DNA from: CAYVNU01 sp964453265
GTDB taxonomy: Bacteria; Patescibacteriota; Doudnabacteria; UBA920
Length of the DNA: 64,000 nucleotides
Assembly (NCBI GenBank): GCA_964453265.1
Contig: CAYVNU010000001.1
Coordinates: forward strand, 1-64,000
Direction of reading: 5' to 3'
Shown: positions 32,712 through 41,666 of the stretch, piece by piece
Numbering within the stretch: position 1 is the stretch's first letter
How the letters are laid out: each line of letters begins with the position of its first letter
Notes under the pieces: model-generated
Told to the model about the DNA's origin: nothing
What the model saw: only the letters and a program-made list of their open reading frames with translations
The model's database searches: none
Program-made: the position numbers and the translations under genes

Positions 32712-33587
32712 ATGCCTGAATCTTTCAGACCAGAAATTGAAAGCCAAAACCAAAATGAGAAGGTTGAGTATTCGGAAATTGCTCAATTACAAAAACCTAT
32801 TGAAAATATTTTTAGACAGTTGTCACATGAAATTAATAAAGGCTCTTACCCTTTAGTTATTGGCATTGATGCATCGGGCAGAATACCTGCTTTAATAGTG
32901 CATGATGCTCTGGCTCAAATCTATAAAGAAAAAGGTTTTGAAAAGCCGGAATTATTTTTTTGCGCGGGTTTTCAAAAAGACACTAAAAAACAAAAAAAGA
33001 TTCATAAAATAAAAGAGCTTAAAGAAAAAGTAGCTCAGTTTATTGGTCAAAGACAAATAGATTTAACAGATAAAAAAAAGATTTTTATAATTGAAGACGC
33101 TGTAAGTAGAGGCTACAGCATTGGTTCAGTTGCATTGGCGTTAAGGAGTATAAACTATCCTGTGGAGGCTGCGGCACTGGGTTATACAAAACCAGTTGAG
33201 GAACCTGAAATTCCAACAGAAGAAGGTTTTGATCAAGCGGATAAAGAGCAGGAGAATTTTGACACTCTTGGAGTAGTATTAGGTACGCAAAATAGCAGGC
33301 CTGATATTTACAACAAGCCGTATCTTTCTGGAACAGTAAAAGATCCCACGAGGGTTTTTTCTACTGGTTTTGGCGCGTCAGTAAAAAGGCAAAAGGCATT
33401 TTTGGAAAGTAAGTCTCACATGAATAGAAAAGACAAAAAGAAATTGGGCAAAATTAATAAATATGCAGAGGGAGATTTGGATGGCTTTTTTAAAGAAGTC
33501 CAAACACAAGGAATTAATGTTGCCAGAAAAGACGCTCATGTGATAGCGAGTCGTGTAAGCGCAGAATTTTTAAAAAATTATAAATAA
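32712..33587 (+). CDS. Phosphoribosyltransferase-like protein
   Basis: 291 residues. VIGIDASGRIPALIV (about 50-64) and KKIFIIEDAVSRGYSIGSVA (about 118-137) match the beta-strand and PRPP-binding loop pattern of type I phosphoribosyltransferases (hydrophobic run, E-D, small residues, G). A C-terminal extension of about 130 residues, charged and lysine-rich, has no recognised fold. Substrate is unknown. It is in the long same-strand run from nrdR to ndk. Confidence 0.65.
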   Translation: MPESFRPEIESQNQNEKVEYSEIAQLQKPIENIFRQLSHEINKGSYPLVIGIDASGRIPALIVHDALAQIYKEKGFEKPELFFCAGFQKDTKKQKKIHKIKELKEKVAQFIGQRQIDLTDKKKIFIIEDAVSRGYSIGSVALALRSINYPVEAAALGYTKPVEEPEIPTEEGFDQADKEQENFDTLGVVLGTQNSRPDIYNKPYLSGTVKDPTRVFSTGFGASVKRQKAFLESKSHMNRKDKKKLGKINKYAEGDLDGFFKEVQTQGINVARKDAHVIASRVSAEFLKNYK

Positions 33588-33591
33588 TTAT

Positions 33592-34032
33592 ATGCAAAAA
33601 GGCATAGATTTTGTAGGGATTTCAGTTGTTTACTTTTGCCACGACGGCAAGGGTTCTTTTATTATGGGTAAAAGAAGTAAAAACGCGCGCGATGAGCACG
33701 GTAGGTGGGATATTGGCGGCGGCGGGGTAGAGGTAGAGGACAGCGTAGAAGAAACTTTGAAAAAAGAAATTATGGAAGAATACTGTACGGAAGTTTTACA
33801 GGCGGAATTTTTGGGCTTTCGGGATGTATTTAGGGAGCATGAAGGTAAAAAAACTCACTGGATTTGTTTAGACTTTAAAGTTTTAATTAATCCTAAAGCT
33901 GTTAAAAACGGCGAGCCGCATAAAATGGATGAAGTAAAATTTTTTACTAAAGAAACAATGCCGGAAATTGCATTGTGTCATTCGCAGCTGGGAGTTTTTT
34001 TTGAAAAGTACAAAAATAATTTATGGAGTTGA
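33592..34032 (+). CDS. Nudix hydrolase
   Basis: 146 residues with a Nudix box in divergent form: GGGVEVEDSVEETLKKEIMEEYCTEV. The metal-binding KEIMEE is kept (lysine for the usual arginine), the first glutamate is aspartate, and the glycine after EE is replaced. Family members cleave nucleoside diphosphates linked to another moiety; the substrate here is unknown. The gene overlaps the next one by ten bases (the following ATG at 34023 precedes its TGA). Confidence 0.88.
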   Translation: MQKGIDFVGISVVYFCHDGKGSFIMGKRSKNARDEHGRWDIGGGGVEVEDSVEETLKKEIMEEYCTEVLQAEFLGFRDVFREHEGKKTHWICLDFKVLINPKAVKNGEPHKMDEVKFFTKETMPEIALCHSQLGVFFEKYKNNLWS

Positions 34033-34253
34033 CTATTACCGCGCATCCTAATTCTAAAAAGCCGCGAGTAGAAAAAGATTTATTCGGAGCTTTGCATATT
34101 TACGTTAATCATCCGCCGTTGGAAGGCAAAGCTAATAAAGCGGTTATGGAGGCGCTTTGCGAGTATTTAAAAATAAAAAAATCCGCAGTGAAATTAATCC
34201 GCGGCGAAAAGTCTAAGCTAAAAGTTTTTAAAATACTTGCCAAGCCTTTATAA
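34023..34253 (+). CDS. DUF167 / YggU family protein
   Basis: 76 residues matching the small conserved DUF167 family of unknown function: LTITAHPNSKKPRVE at the start, HIYVNHPPLEGKANKAVMEALCEYL in the middle and VKLIRGEKSKLKVFKI at the end. Length is typical. It overlaps the Nudix gene by ten bases, indicating translational coupling. Confidence 0.9.
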   Translation: MELTITAHPNSKKPRVEKDLFGALHIYVNHPPLEGKANKAVMEALCEYLKIKKSAVKLIRGEKSKLKVFKILAKPL

Positions 34254-34260
34254 ATTAACC

Positions 34261-35706
34261 ATGCTTACAAAAAGCAATTTTTTAATTTTCAGCTCCATAT
34301 TTTTTGCTTTAGGTATTTTATTTGCTTCCGCCTTTAATTTTAGCGGCTTAGTAAGCCTAATGGCTTTATTCTTAAGCTTGCTGGCATTCTTATATTGCTT
34401 TTTAATTCAAAAATATTTCGGCGCCCAGGCGGCGCTGTTTTTTTTGGTTTTTGCTTTGGGCATGTTGCGTTTGCAGTCGGCTGAAATAAATAATCAATTT
34501 ACCGGAATTTTTGAGCAAAAAAAGTTGCTTGAGGGATTGGTGGTGGAAGAGCCGGACGTAAGGGAAAATAGGCAGTTAATTACTTTTTTGCCCGACGGGT
34601 TTAATCAGAATCTTTTACTAACCACGACAAAAGCCCAAAGTTTTTTTTACGGCGACCGTTTGGCAGTTGAAGGCAAGGTGGTGTCTGCTAAAGCATTTGA
34701 TGATTTTGATTACCCAAAATACTTAGAAAGGTTTAATGTTTACGCTTTGGAAAAATATCCCAAAATATTAATTTTAAAAAGCCGTAGAGGACTCGAAACT
34801 AAATATTGGCTGTTAAAAATAAAGACCGCTTTTTCAGACAGAATTGCCAAATATTTGTCTGAGCCGCAGGCTAGCTTGCTCCTTGGTATATTAATCGGGG
34901 CGAGAAAAACTTTGCCACAGAACATTGTGGAAAATTTTAATCAAACCGGTGTGTCACATATTATTGCAGTTTCCGGTTTTAATATTACAATAATTATTTC
35001 CGGATTAATGGCTTTTTCTTATTTATTTGGCCGGCGCCTTAGTTTTTGGATTTCCTTATTTTTAATTTTTGCATTTACAATAATCGCCGGGGCATCAGCC
35101 TCGGTAGTACGCGCGGCTATAATGGGCGGCCTGCTGCTTTTAGCCATGAATATTGGCAGACAGTATAAAATCGTGCCGTCGCTTTTTTTAGCTGCTTTGA
35201 TTATGCTGGCAATTAATCCCAAAATTTTGTTTTGGGATATTGGCTTTCAACTTTCTTTTGCCGCAACTTTAGGGATTGTGTTTTTTGTGCCGGAATTTTC
35301 TAAACATTTGGAAAATTCAGAAGATTTTTTTGGTCTTAAACCTTTGCTTATAACAACTATGGCGGCAATAATTTCCACCATGCCGTTAGTACTTTTGCAT
35401 TTTGGTAGACTGAGCTTGGTTGCGCCAGTAGTGAATTTATTAATTCTGCCGTTTTTGCCTTACATTATGCTGCTGGGTTTTTTAGTTGCGCTGCCTGTTT
35501 TGGGAGCCGGCTGCGCTTTTGCGGTTAATTTATTGTTAATTTACGTGCTTAAAGTTACCAGTTTTTTTGCGGGATTGAAGTTTTCTGCCCTAGATTTGCC
35601 TTTTGGCCCAATAAGTTTTTGGGCGCTTACGGGCTTAATTTTTATTGTGTATTACTTTATAAAAAATAAAAAAATAACCAGGGTTGATGAAAATAAGCCG
35701 GTATGA
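34261..35706 (+). CDS. comEC: ComEC/Rec2-type DNA uptake channel
   Basis: Inner-membrane channel for single-stranded DNA in natural transformation. From MLTKSNFLIF the 481-residue protein has N-terminal hydrophobic segments, a DUF4131/OB-like soluble domain (about 85-190, EGLVVEEPDVRENRQLITF) and the competence domain with many membrane helices (GILIGARKTLPQNI, VSHIIAVSGFNITII, ASVVRAAIMGGLLL). The C-terminal metallo-beta-lactamase domain of long ComEC proteins is missing, as the protein ends after the membrane part. ComEC is frequent in CPR genomes, where DNA uptake may feed nucleotide salvage. Confidence 0.92.
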   Translation: MLTKSNFLIFSSIFFALGILFASAFNFSGLVSLMALFLSLLAFLYCFLIQKYFGAQAALFFLVFALGMLRLQSAEINNQFTGIFEQKKLLEGLVVEEPDVRENRQLITFLPDGFNQNLLLTTTKAQSFFYGDRLAVEGKVVSAKAFDDFDYPKYLERFNVYALEKYPKILILKSRRGLETKYWLLKIKTAFSDRIAKYLSEPQASLLLGILIGARKTLPQNIVENFNQTGVSHIIAVSGFNITIIISGLMAFSYLFGRRLSFWISLFLIFAFTIIAGASASVVRAAIMGGLLLLAMNIGRQYKIVPSLFLAALIMLAINPKILFWDIGFQLSFAATLGIVFFVPEFSKHLENSEDFFGLKPLLITTMAAIISTMPLVLLHFGRLSLVAPVVNLLILPFLPYIMLLGFLVALPVLGAGCAFAVNLLLIYVLKVTSFFAGLKFSALDLPFGPISFWALTGLIFIVYYFIKNKKITRVDENKPV

Positions 35707-35745
35707 TAAAGTTAATAAGAAATCAAATTAATATAAACCCTAATT

Positions 35746-36522
35746 ATGTCAAACAAAACTTTAGCAATTTCTGTAGGAGCGATTTTAGTGGTATTTTTTG
35801 GAAGCATTTTTGCTTATAACAAATATCAGCAAAAAAGTACTGACGAATATTCAGTAAATTCTCAAGAAGAACAGCAGACAAACAAAGAAGAGACAAAACC
35901 TGCGGAAAATAATACAAAGCAAGAACAGGCAGCCGCAGCGCCCGAGCAAGCAGCAGCCCAGCCGGGAGAGTGTAAGAAAGATTTCGATGCTAATAAATTA
36001 AAGAACACTAAAGTGGATATAAAAAACAGAACAGTAGAAATAAATGTTAAAAATTTTGGCAAAATTACTTTAAATTTTTTCGACCAAGACGCGCCTAAGA
36101 CTGTGGAAAATTTCCTTCGTTTGGCGGACAGCGGTTACTATGATTGTATAACTTTTCATAGAGTGGCCAAGGGTTTTGTAATACAGGGTGGTGACCCAAC
36201 CGGCAGCGGAGCCGGCGGTGAAAGCGCTTTTGGCGGCGAGTTTGCCGACGAAATTAAAACAGACTCAGCTCTTTACAAAGACGGTTACAAACACGGTTAT
36301 TTGGCTATGGCTAACAGGGGACCAAATACTAACACGAGTCAATTTTTTGTTATGCTAGGCGATGTCCCACTTTCTCCTAACTACACTATTTTTGGCAAGG
36401 TTGTAGGTGGTTTAGATGTAGTTGATAAAATAGGCAAAGTGGAAATTACTCCACAAATGGGACCGGAAGACGGCGCTCCAAAACAGCCGGTAGTTATGGA
36501 AACAGTTAAAATAGTTAAATAA
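35746..36522 (+). CDS. Membrane-anchored cyclophilin-type peptidyl-prolyl isomerase
   Basis: 258 residues: a membrane anchor or signal (about 5-24), a Glu/Gln/Ala-rich linker to about 78, then a complete cyclophilin domain (FGKITLNFFDQDAPKTVENFLRLA, FHRVAKGFVIQGGDPTGSG, GYLAMANRGPNTNTSQFFV, NYTIFGKVVGG). The catalytic Arg in FHR and the Gln of IQGGDP are present. It would assist folding of exported proteins outside the membrane. The start is followed by a typical N-terminus and no other ATG is close. Confidence 0.94.
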   Translation: MSNKTLAISVGAILVVFFGSIFAYNKYQQKSTDEYSVNSQEEQQTNKEETKPAENNTKQEQAAAAPEQAAAQPGECKKDFDANKLKNTKVDIKNRTVEINVKNFGKITLNFFDQDAPKTVENFLRLADSGYYDCITFHRVAKGFVIQGGDPTGSGAGGESAFGGEFADEIKTDSALYKDGYKHGYLAMANRGPNTNTSQFFVMLGDVPLSPNYTIFGKVVGGLDVVDKIGKVEITPQMGPEDGAPKQPVVMETVKIVK

Positions 36523-36552
36523 TTTATTTAGGATTATTAAGGATATAAAAAT

Positions 36553-37143
36553 ATGAATCACATTAAACAGGAAAGAACTTTGGTATTAGTTAAGCCGGAC
36601 GGAGTTAAGAGGGGGCTGATTGGGGAAATAGTTAAGCGCATAGAACGCAGAGGTCTAAAAGTTGTTGCCATGAAAATGGTTGCTGTTGAAAGAGATCATT
36701 TAGAAAATCATTTTCCAAAAAGTGATGAATGGATAGGACGCTTAGGTGATAAAGGCTTGGCGACTTTTGCAGATTATAAATTAGACGTAAAAGAACATTT
36801 GGGTACCAGCGACAGGATGGAAATTGGCAAAAAAGTAAAAGAAAGCCTGTTCGCTTATATGACTTCCGGACCGATTGTGGCCATGGTTATAGAAGGTATG
36901 CACGCTATAGATATGGTGCGCAAATTAGCCGGTCATACCTTGCCGTTTAAAGCTGAAATGGGCACTTTGCGCGGAGACTTTTCCGTAGATAGCCCGGCAA
37001 TTGCCAACGTGGAAGCAAGAGCTGTGCACAATATTATGCACGCCAGTGAAACGCCGGAAGAATCTAAAAATGAAATTTCTTTGTGGTTTACCCCTTCAGA
37101 AATTCACACTTACAAACGCGCTGAAGAAGATGTAATGTTTTAA
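36553..37143 (+). CDS. ndk: Nucleoside diphosphate kinase
   Basis: Transfers the gamma-phosphate between nucleoside triphosphates and diphosphates through a phosphohistidine. It shows ERTLVLVKPDGVKRGLIGEI, YMTSGPIVAMVIEG, GTLRGDFS and the active-site NIMHASET. At 196 residues it is longer than the usual 140-150. The extra residues sit around 55-82 (EWIGRLGDKGLATFADY) and at the C-terminus, a long form also seen in other CPR and archaeal proteins. It functionally follows the ribonucleotide reductase genes. A terminator hairpin ends it. Confidence 0.94.
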   Translation: MNHIKQERTLVLVKPDGVKRGLIGEIVKRIERRGLKVVAMKMVAVERDHLENHFPKSDEWIGRLGDKGLATFADYKLDVKEHLGTSDRMEIGKKVKESLFAYMTSGPIVAMVIEGMHAIDMVRKLAGHTLPFKAEMGTLRGDFSVDSPAIANVEARAVHNIMHASETPEESKNEISLWFTPSEIHTYKRAEEDVMF

Positions 37144-37161
37144 ATTCAAATTTAAGTCAAT

Positions 37162-37196
37162 AAAAAAAATTCCTCTTTTGAGGAATTTTTTTTATT
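37162..37196. terminator. Bidirectional intrinsic terminator
   Basis: AAAAAAAATTCCTC pairs with GAGGAATTTTTTTT around TTTT, located between the convergent ndk and relA/spoT genes and usable by both. Confidence 0.9.
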
Positions 37197-37267
37197 GACT
37201 GAGCAGGCAAAATTTTACAAGGTATTCGAATTAAGATGTCAATATAGGTACTGTTTGTTGCAAGGTT

Positions 37268-38776
37268 TTATTTTTTCCTAAAAAATGTTGGGAGGCTTAT
37301 GTCTTTTAGTTCTTTAATTCTTTGCAGCATGCCTTTGTTGTTTTCGTTTAAATAGTGGCGGATACGGCTTTTGGCATTGGAAGTTTTAGCGGCCTTAAGC
37401 CAGTCGCGGGAAATTTTAACAGGATTTTTGTTTTTTAAAATTTCCACTACATCTCCCTGTTTTAATTCGTCGTAAATACTGGCCATTTTGTTGTTAATTT
37501 TTGCGCCCATCATGTGATAGCCTAAATCTGTATGAACGGCAAAAGCAAAATCTATTACGCTGGCGCCGGCCGGCAAATCTTTAACATCACCTTTAGGAGT
37601 TAAAACGAAAATCCTGTCTTGGAAAAAATCTATTTTCAAACTTTCTAAAAACTCCTCCGGGTTAGTGGTTTCGTCTTGCCAGGCTCTGAGTTCTTTTATC
37701 CATTTGGTTTGAATTCTTTCAATGTTGTCTTCTTTACCTTCTTCTGAATAAAACCAGTGGGCGGCTACACCTCTTTCAGCTTCTTCGTGCATTAGGTCAG
37801 TGCGGATTTGTATTTCAAAAATGCCGCCATTTTTGTCAAAAACTGTAGTGTGAAGGCTTTGGTAGCCGTTTGGTTTGGGTGTGGCAATATAGTCTTTTAC
37901 CCGACCCGGCATTGGTTGAAAGTGGTTGTGAATTAAACCTAAAATATTATAACAATCTGTGGAGGATTTAGTAATAATTCTTAAGGCAACTACGTCGTAA
38001 ATTTTGCTAATATCGTTGTCGTAACGCTGGAATTTTTTAAAAAGAGAATAAAGCCTTTTTTCACGCCCTGAAACTTCTAAAAATTTTGCGCCTTCCATTC
38101 TTAAAATATGCGATAATTTTTTTTGCATTTCTTTTATGTTTTCTTCCCGTTTTTGCATTTCCGTTTCCAGGGTTTTTTTTGTTTCCGCGTATTCTTTTGG
38201 AAAAACAATGTTAAAAGACAAATCTTCAAGCTCATCTTTCCAGCCGCCAATGCCTAAGCGTCCGGCAATTGGCGCGTATATTTCCAAAGTTTCTGTGGCG
38301 ACTTTTAATTGTTTTTCCGCGGGGATGAATTGGATGGTTTGCATGTTATGCAACCTGTCGGCAAGTTTGATTATAATAACCCGCACGTCTTGGCTGGTAG
38401 CAATAAACATTTTGCGCAAATTTTCTACATAGAATTGGTCTTTGCTGTTGCGCAGGCGCACATGCCCGAGTTTGGTAACACCATCTACCAAATGGGCGAT
38501 TTCTTTGCCGAAATTTTTTTCAATTTCCTCTATGGGTATTTTGCAATCTTCCGGCACATCGTGAAGTAGAGTCGCGGCCAAGGTTTCGGCATCGGGAAAA
38601 ATTTGACCTAAAATAATACTAGCCTCTACCGGGTGAGTAAAATATTCTTCGCCGCTTTTTCTTTTTTGGTCTTTATGTGCTTGTTTAGCAAAATCAAAAG
38701 CCCGGGCGAGTAATTTTTCGTCCTGAGGTTTAAACTTATGGGGGATAGAACGAAGTAATTCTTTGTAATCGGACAT
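37268..38776 (-). CDS. RelA/SpoT (p)ppGpp synthetase/hydrolase
   Basis: Makes and degrades the alarmone (p)ppGpp. The 502-residue protein has the HD hydrolase domain (HPVEASIIL, LLHDVPEDC, IKLADRLHNM), the synthetase domain (DVVALRIITKS, RVKDYIATPKPNGYQSLHTTV, EIQIRTDLMH) and a TGS domain (IFVLTPKGDVKDLPAGASVIDFAFAVHTDLG). It stops after TGS and a short helix; the zinc-finger and ACT domains of longer Rel proteins are missing. Both catalytic domains look intact. Confidence 0.95.
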   Translation of the reverse strand: MSDYKELLRSIPHKFKPQDEKLLARAFDFAKQAHKDQKRKSGEEYFTHPVEASIILGQIFPDAETLAATLLHDVPEDCKIPIEEIEKNFGKEIAHLVDGVTKLGHVRLRNSKDQFYVENLRKMFIATSQDVRVIIIKLADRLHNMQTIQFIPAEKQLKVATETLEIYAPIAGRLGIGGWKDELEDLSFNIVFPKEYAETKKTLETEMQKREENIKEMQKKLSHILRMEGAKFLEVSGREKRLYSLFKKFQRYDNDISKIYDVVALRIITKSSTDCYNILGLIHNHFQPMPGRVKDYIATPKPNGYQSLHTTVFDKNGGIFEIQIRTDLMHEEAERGVAAHWFYSEEGKEDNIERIQTKWIKELRAWQDETTNPEEFLESLKIDFFQDRIFVLTPKGDVKDLPAGASVIDFAFAVHTDLGYHMMGAKINNKMASIYDELKQGDVVEILKNKNPVKISRDWLKAAKTSNAKSRIRHYLNENNKGMLQRIKELKDISLPTFFRKK

Positions 38777-38927
38777 AAATGACAGACACTTTTACTTTTG
38801 GTAGTATTATTGTAACATTGAATAAAAGATTGACCAAGAAACATTTTAACATTTTACCATGCTAACATTTTAACAATTTTTTACCCCTGTTAGTATGATA
38901 AGATGTTAGCATGTTAATATGAATTTT

Positions 38928-39854
38928 ATGCCAGAATTACCAGAAGTAGAAACTGTAGTTAGAGAGTTAAATAACAAACTAAAAAATCGCAAAGTCGCGA
39001 ATGTTTTTGTTAATGCTCCGAAAATTATCGGAATCGGTTCAGCTACGCTTTCGCCTAAGCGGAGTACATCGCCAAACATTGTAAAGCGATTTATTAAAAC
39101 CATCACCGGACAAAAGTTTTTGTCTGTTAAGCGCCGGGCAAAGTTATTAATCTTCGACCTGTCTGGTCCATGGAGCATGCTAGTGCACCTTAAAATGACT
39201 GGACAGTTTATTTTTGAAGATAAGGCCTTACGAAAAAAAACCGGGGGAAAATATCGTTTGCTCAATAAAGCATCAGCGCCTTTAAAACCGCTGCCTGACA
39301 AACATACGCATGTGGTTTTTGAATTCACAGATGCATCTAAGTTATATTTTAACGACGTGCGAAAGTTTGGATATTTGAAATTGGTGCACGATGAAGATAT
39401 TGATAAAGTAAAAGAACTTAAAGAATTCGGTCCAGAGCCGCTTGAAAAAGAATTTACACCATTCCTATTTTTCACGGCCGTGAAAAATAGGAATGGTGGT
39501 AAAATTAAAGAAGTTTTAATGGATGCTAAAGTTGTGGCTGGGATAGGCAATATTTATAGTGACGAAATACTATTTCTTTCCGGCGTTAGGCCGGAAAGAA
39601 AAGTATCAAGTATTAAGTATCAAGTATTAAGCAAAATACATAAAAACATTAAAAAAGTTTTATTGAAAGGAATTGAGGCCAAAGGTTCAAGCGTAGGTGA
39701 CTTTGTGAGAACCGATGGCAGTTGGGGTGTTATGGGTAAATTCCACTTTGTGTACGGCCGCAAGGGGCAGAAATGTAAAAAATGTGGTACGATAATATTA
39801 TCTACAAAAGTTGGTGGCCGAACTGCCAGCTTTTGTCCTAAGTGTCAAAAGTAA
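38928..39854 (+). CDS. mutM: Formamidopyrimidine-DNA glycosylase
   Basis: Removes 8-oxoguanine and formamidopyrimidines from DNA. The start at 38928 gives MPELPEVETV, where Pro2 is the catalytic nucleophile and Glu3 is essential; the in-frame ATG at 38919 would bury Pro2. RRAKLLIFDL with the conserved lysine, LKMTGQF, the helix-two-turn-helix region (KVVAGIGNIYSDEILF) and the FPG zinc finger (CKKCGTIIL, CPKCQK) are present. A perfect 42-base palindrome at 39457-39498 encodes residues about 177-190 (TPFLFFTAVKNRNGG) where relatives have an ordinary linker of similar length. Confidence 0.95.
   Translation: MPELPEVETVVRELNNKLKNRKVANVFVNAPKIIGIGSATLSPKRSTSPNIVKRFIKTITGQKFLSVKRRAKLLIFDLSGPWSMLVHLKMTGQFIFEDKALRKKTGGKYRLLNKASAPLKPLPDKHTHVVFEFTDASKLYFNDVRKFGYLKLVHDEDIDKVKELKEFGPEPLEKEFTPFLFFTAVKNRNGGKIKEVLMDAKVVAGIGNIYSDEILFLSGVRPERKVSSIKYQVLSKIHKNIKKVLLKGIEAKGSSVGDFVRTDGSWGVMGKFHFVYGRKGQKCKKCGTIILSTKVGGRTASFCPKCQK
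39457..39498. repeat. ACGGCCGT-centred palindrome 4, inside mutM
   Basis: Perfect 42-base palindrome, centre between 39477 and 39478, core CACGGCCGTG. The arms (CACCATTCCTATTTTT) differ from palindromes 1-3. It lies wholly within the mutM reading frame without a stop codon. Confidence 0.95.
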
Positions 39855-39866
39855 TTAGAAATATAG

Positions 39867-40868
39867 ATGGATTTTTTACGTAAATGGTTTTCTGCACCCA
39901 AGGGGTTAGAAAGTCCAATTAGACCGAAGCCCGAAGCAGTGCTGGCGCCCAAAAAAGAGCATCAGGAATTTTTAGAAGCTAATTTTGAGGAAGCTCGTAA
40001 GTTATCTGAGGCGGGCATTTCTGATGCCAAGGAATGGATAAGAAGTGTTTACAAAAATGAAAATCCGCCAATACGAATTGGTAATAGTGGTCTTTATAGG
40101 CTTTTGGTGACTTTTAATGAAATGCTATTGGCAGTTGGGAAAGGAGATGAGCAGGAATTTTGGAGTTTGTGTGAAAACTTGAAAACAACAGCGATTAAAT
40201 TTGCCAATCCGGGTATGGATATATTCGGCGCACAAAATTTGGTTAAAGTTTTAAATACAGTCTTAAAAGAAAAAAAAGATGATAAGACGGGACTTGGTAT
40301 TAAAAATAAATTACCAGCAACATTATTTGAAAAACTTGACTTAATTCAAAGCAATATAGATATGATAGCGGGTAATTTTTCTGGCATTGAACGCAGTGGC
40401 GGAATAGAAGAGGATCGTGATTATGCAAATTTACCAAAAGAATACTGGCCTCCAAATTATGAATTTAAGAGCGATAGTAGTGCACTCGATAATAGAAAAG
40501 GCAGATATGTTTTTGCTCTCCCTTCACTTATTGCTTATGCTAGCAATAGATTAGTGTTAGCATCTTTCTCTGATAATAGAAAAGTAATGAGCGCTATGAA
40601 AAAAGGATTGCAAAGTCTTGTAAATAATACACAACTTCAAGATTTAAGTGCTTTAAGACAAGAGAGTGCATTACTTGTAGACCAGGATAATTTTGATTTA
40701 TCTCCTGAGCTTAACAGAGCGCACGGCAATTATATATTGGTTCTATCTGATACAGTAAAACACAATGGACAACATTGTCATAAATTACCTGAGCACAATA
40801 TAGAATTTTATTTCCCTCAAAGCATGGGTATTGAAAATAAATTTACTATTTCGAAAGGCGTTGCTTAA
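39867..40868 (+). CDS. Hypothetical protein
   Basis: 333 residues, no signal peptide or clear membrane segment, no recognised family. The N-terminus (MDFLRKWFSAPKGLESP) is basic and amphipathic. The middle is helical (NEMLLAVGKGDEQEFWSLCENLKTTA, FEKLDLIQSNIDMIAGNF). The C-terminal part is mixed and ends near a histidine-rich bit (HNGQHCHKLPEH). The next gene, after 15 bases, is a small membrane protein, so the two may form a pair. Confidence 0.6.
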   Translation: MDFLRKWFSAPKGLESPIRPKPEAVLAPKKEHQEFLEANFEEARKLSEAGISDAKEWIRSVYKNENPPIRIGNSGLYRLLVTFNEMLLAVGKGDEQEFWSLCENLKTTAIKFANPGMDIFGAQNLVKVLNTVLKEKKDDKTGLGIKNKLPATLFEKLDLIQSNIDMIAGNFSGIERSGGIEEDRDYANLPKEYWPPNYEFKSDSSALDNRKGRYVFALPSLIAYASNRLVLASFSDNRKVMSAMKKGLQSLVNNTQLQDLSALRQESALLVDQDNFDLSPELNRAHGNYILVLSDTVKHNGQHCHKLPEHNIEFYFPQSMGIENKFTISKGVA

Positions 40869-40883
40869 TAATTAATAAATTTT

Positions 40884-41102
40884 ATGGAAAACAATCAAAC
40901 TACATCGCAATCAGTTTTATCGCAAGAGGCAATGCTAAAAGAGATATACGAGAATACTCGTAAGACTAAAAACTATATGAAGTGGCAGTTGTATATTACT
41001 GTTGCTTTGGTGGTTTTACCTCTTTTGGCTGCGCTGGCTATTGTGCCAATGGTTTTAAAAAGTCTAAGTAGTGTTTATGGCGTGGGCGGGCTGTTACAAT
41101 AA
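40884..41102 (+). CDS. Small single-pass membrane protein
   Basis: 72 residues: a polar N-terminus (TTSQSVLSQEAMLKEIYENTRKTKNYMKW) and one long hydrophobic segment (about 36-60, LYITVALVVLPLLAALAIVPMV). No family recognised. The KEIYENTRKTKNYMKW pattern followed by a membrane helix is common in small CPR membrane proteins. Likely co-transcribed with the preceding gene. Confidence 0.6.
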   Translation: MENNQTTSQSVLSQEAMLKEIYENTRKTKNYMKWQLYITVALVVLPLLAALAIVPMVLKSLSSVYGVGGLLQ

Positions 41103-41103
41103 A

Positions 41104-41214
41104 CTACAGAACTACGGACGAAAATACACTACAGAAGCCTACAGAAATTAAGTAACTGGGTTTGTTGAGATTCTGTAGTTTTCTGTAGTGATTATAATTA
41201 ATTTTTGTAGTTTT
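41104..41214. repeat. Word-built inverted spacer (CTACAGAA/TTCTGTAG)
   Basis: CTACAGAACTAC, CACTACAGAAG and CCTACAGAAA on the left are mirrored by TTCTGTAGTTTTCTGTAGTG and TTGTAGTTTT on the right, a stem of repeated ACAG words immediately before the next start codon. Confidence 0.65.
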
Positions 41215-41559
41215 ATGACTGACGACAAATGGCAGGAAATTGTGGAAATGGCGCAGAAGAATTTTCGTGGAGCTAAACTTTCCCACGAAGATTTAATAGT
41301 GCAAAAAGGAGAGGGGACCGAAAAACAGGGGACTTGCGATATTTTGGAATTTGAGCACTCAAACGGAGATAGATATAAATTAGTTAGGGAAAATAAGCCT
41401 GTAGTTTTAGAAAAAAAAGAACTTTACTCGCACCGAGCCGGTCAGTCCGCTCAAACTGAGTACAAATTTTCCGCTACTGAATTTTCTCATAAGTTAAAAG
41501 TTTTTAAAGAAGTGGATTTTGAATGGGAAGAAATTTCTTTAGACAAGTTGGGGTTTTAA
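41215..41559 (+). CDS. Small hypothetical protein
   Basis: 114 residues from MTDDKWQEIVEMAQ; an upstream frame from 41188 would be translated from spacer words and is not preferred. The pattern is an N-terminal helix, then beta-strands (TCDILEFEHSNGDRYKLVREN, TEYKFSATEFSHKLKVFKEV, EWEEISLDKLGF). It looks like a conserved small alpha-beta protein of CPR genomes, but I have no function for it. Confidence 0.6.
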   Translation: MTDDKWQEIVEMAQKNFRGAKLSHEDLIVQKGEGTEKQGTCDILEFEHSNGDRYKLVRENKPVVLEKKELYSHRAGQSAQTEYKFSATEFSHKLKVFKEVDFEWEEISLDKLGF

Positions 41560-41666
41560 AATTTCTAATTTCTAATTTCTAATCGACCAAAATCAAGCCA
41601 TCAGATGAATTAGGTATTGGATATTGGAATTATTAGGTTAAGTAGCAATTAGAATAATTGTAATTT

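Noticed and set aside
24044..35706. Recoded TGA (glycine), as in some CPR lineages
   Set aside because: TGA is used as a normal stop at the ends of the four-helix-bundle, Nudix and DUF4258 genes, and no in-frame TGA was needed to extend any protein.
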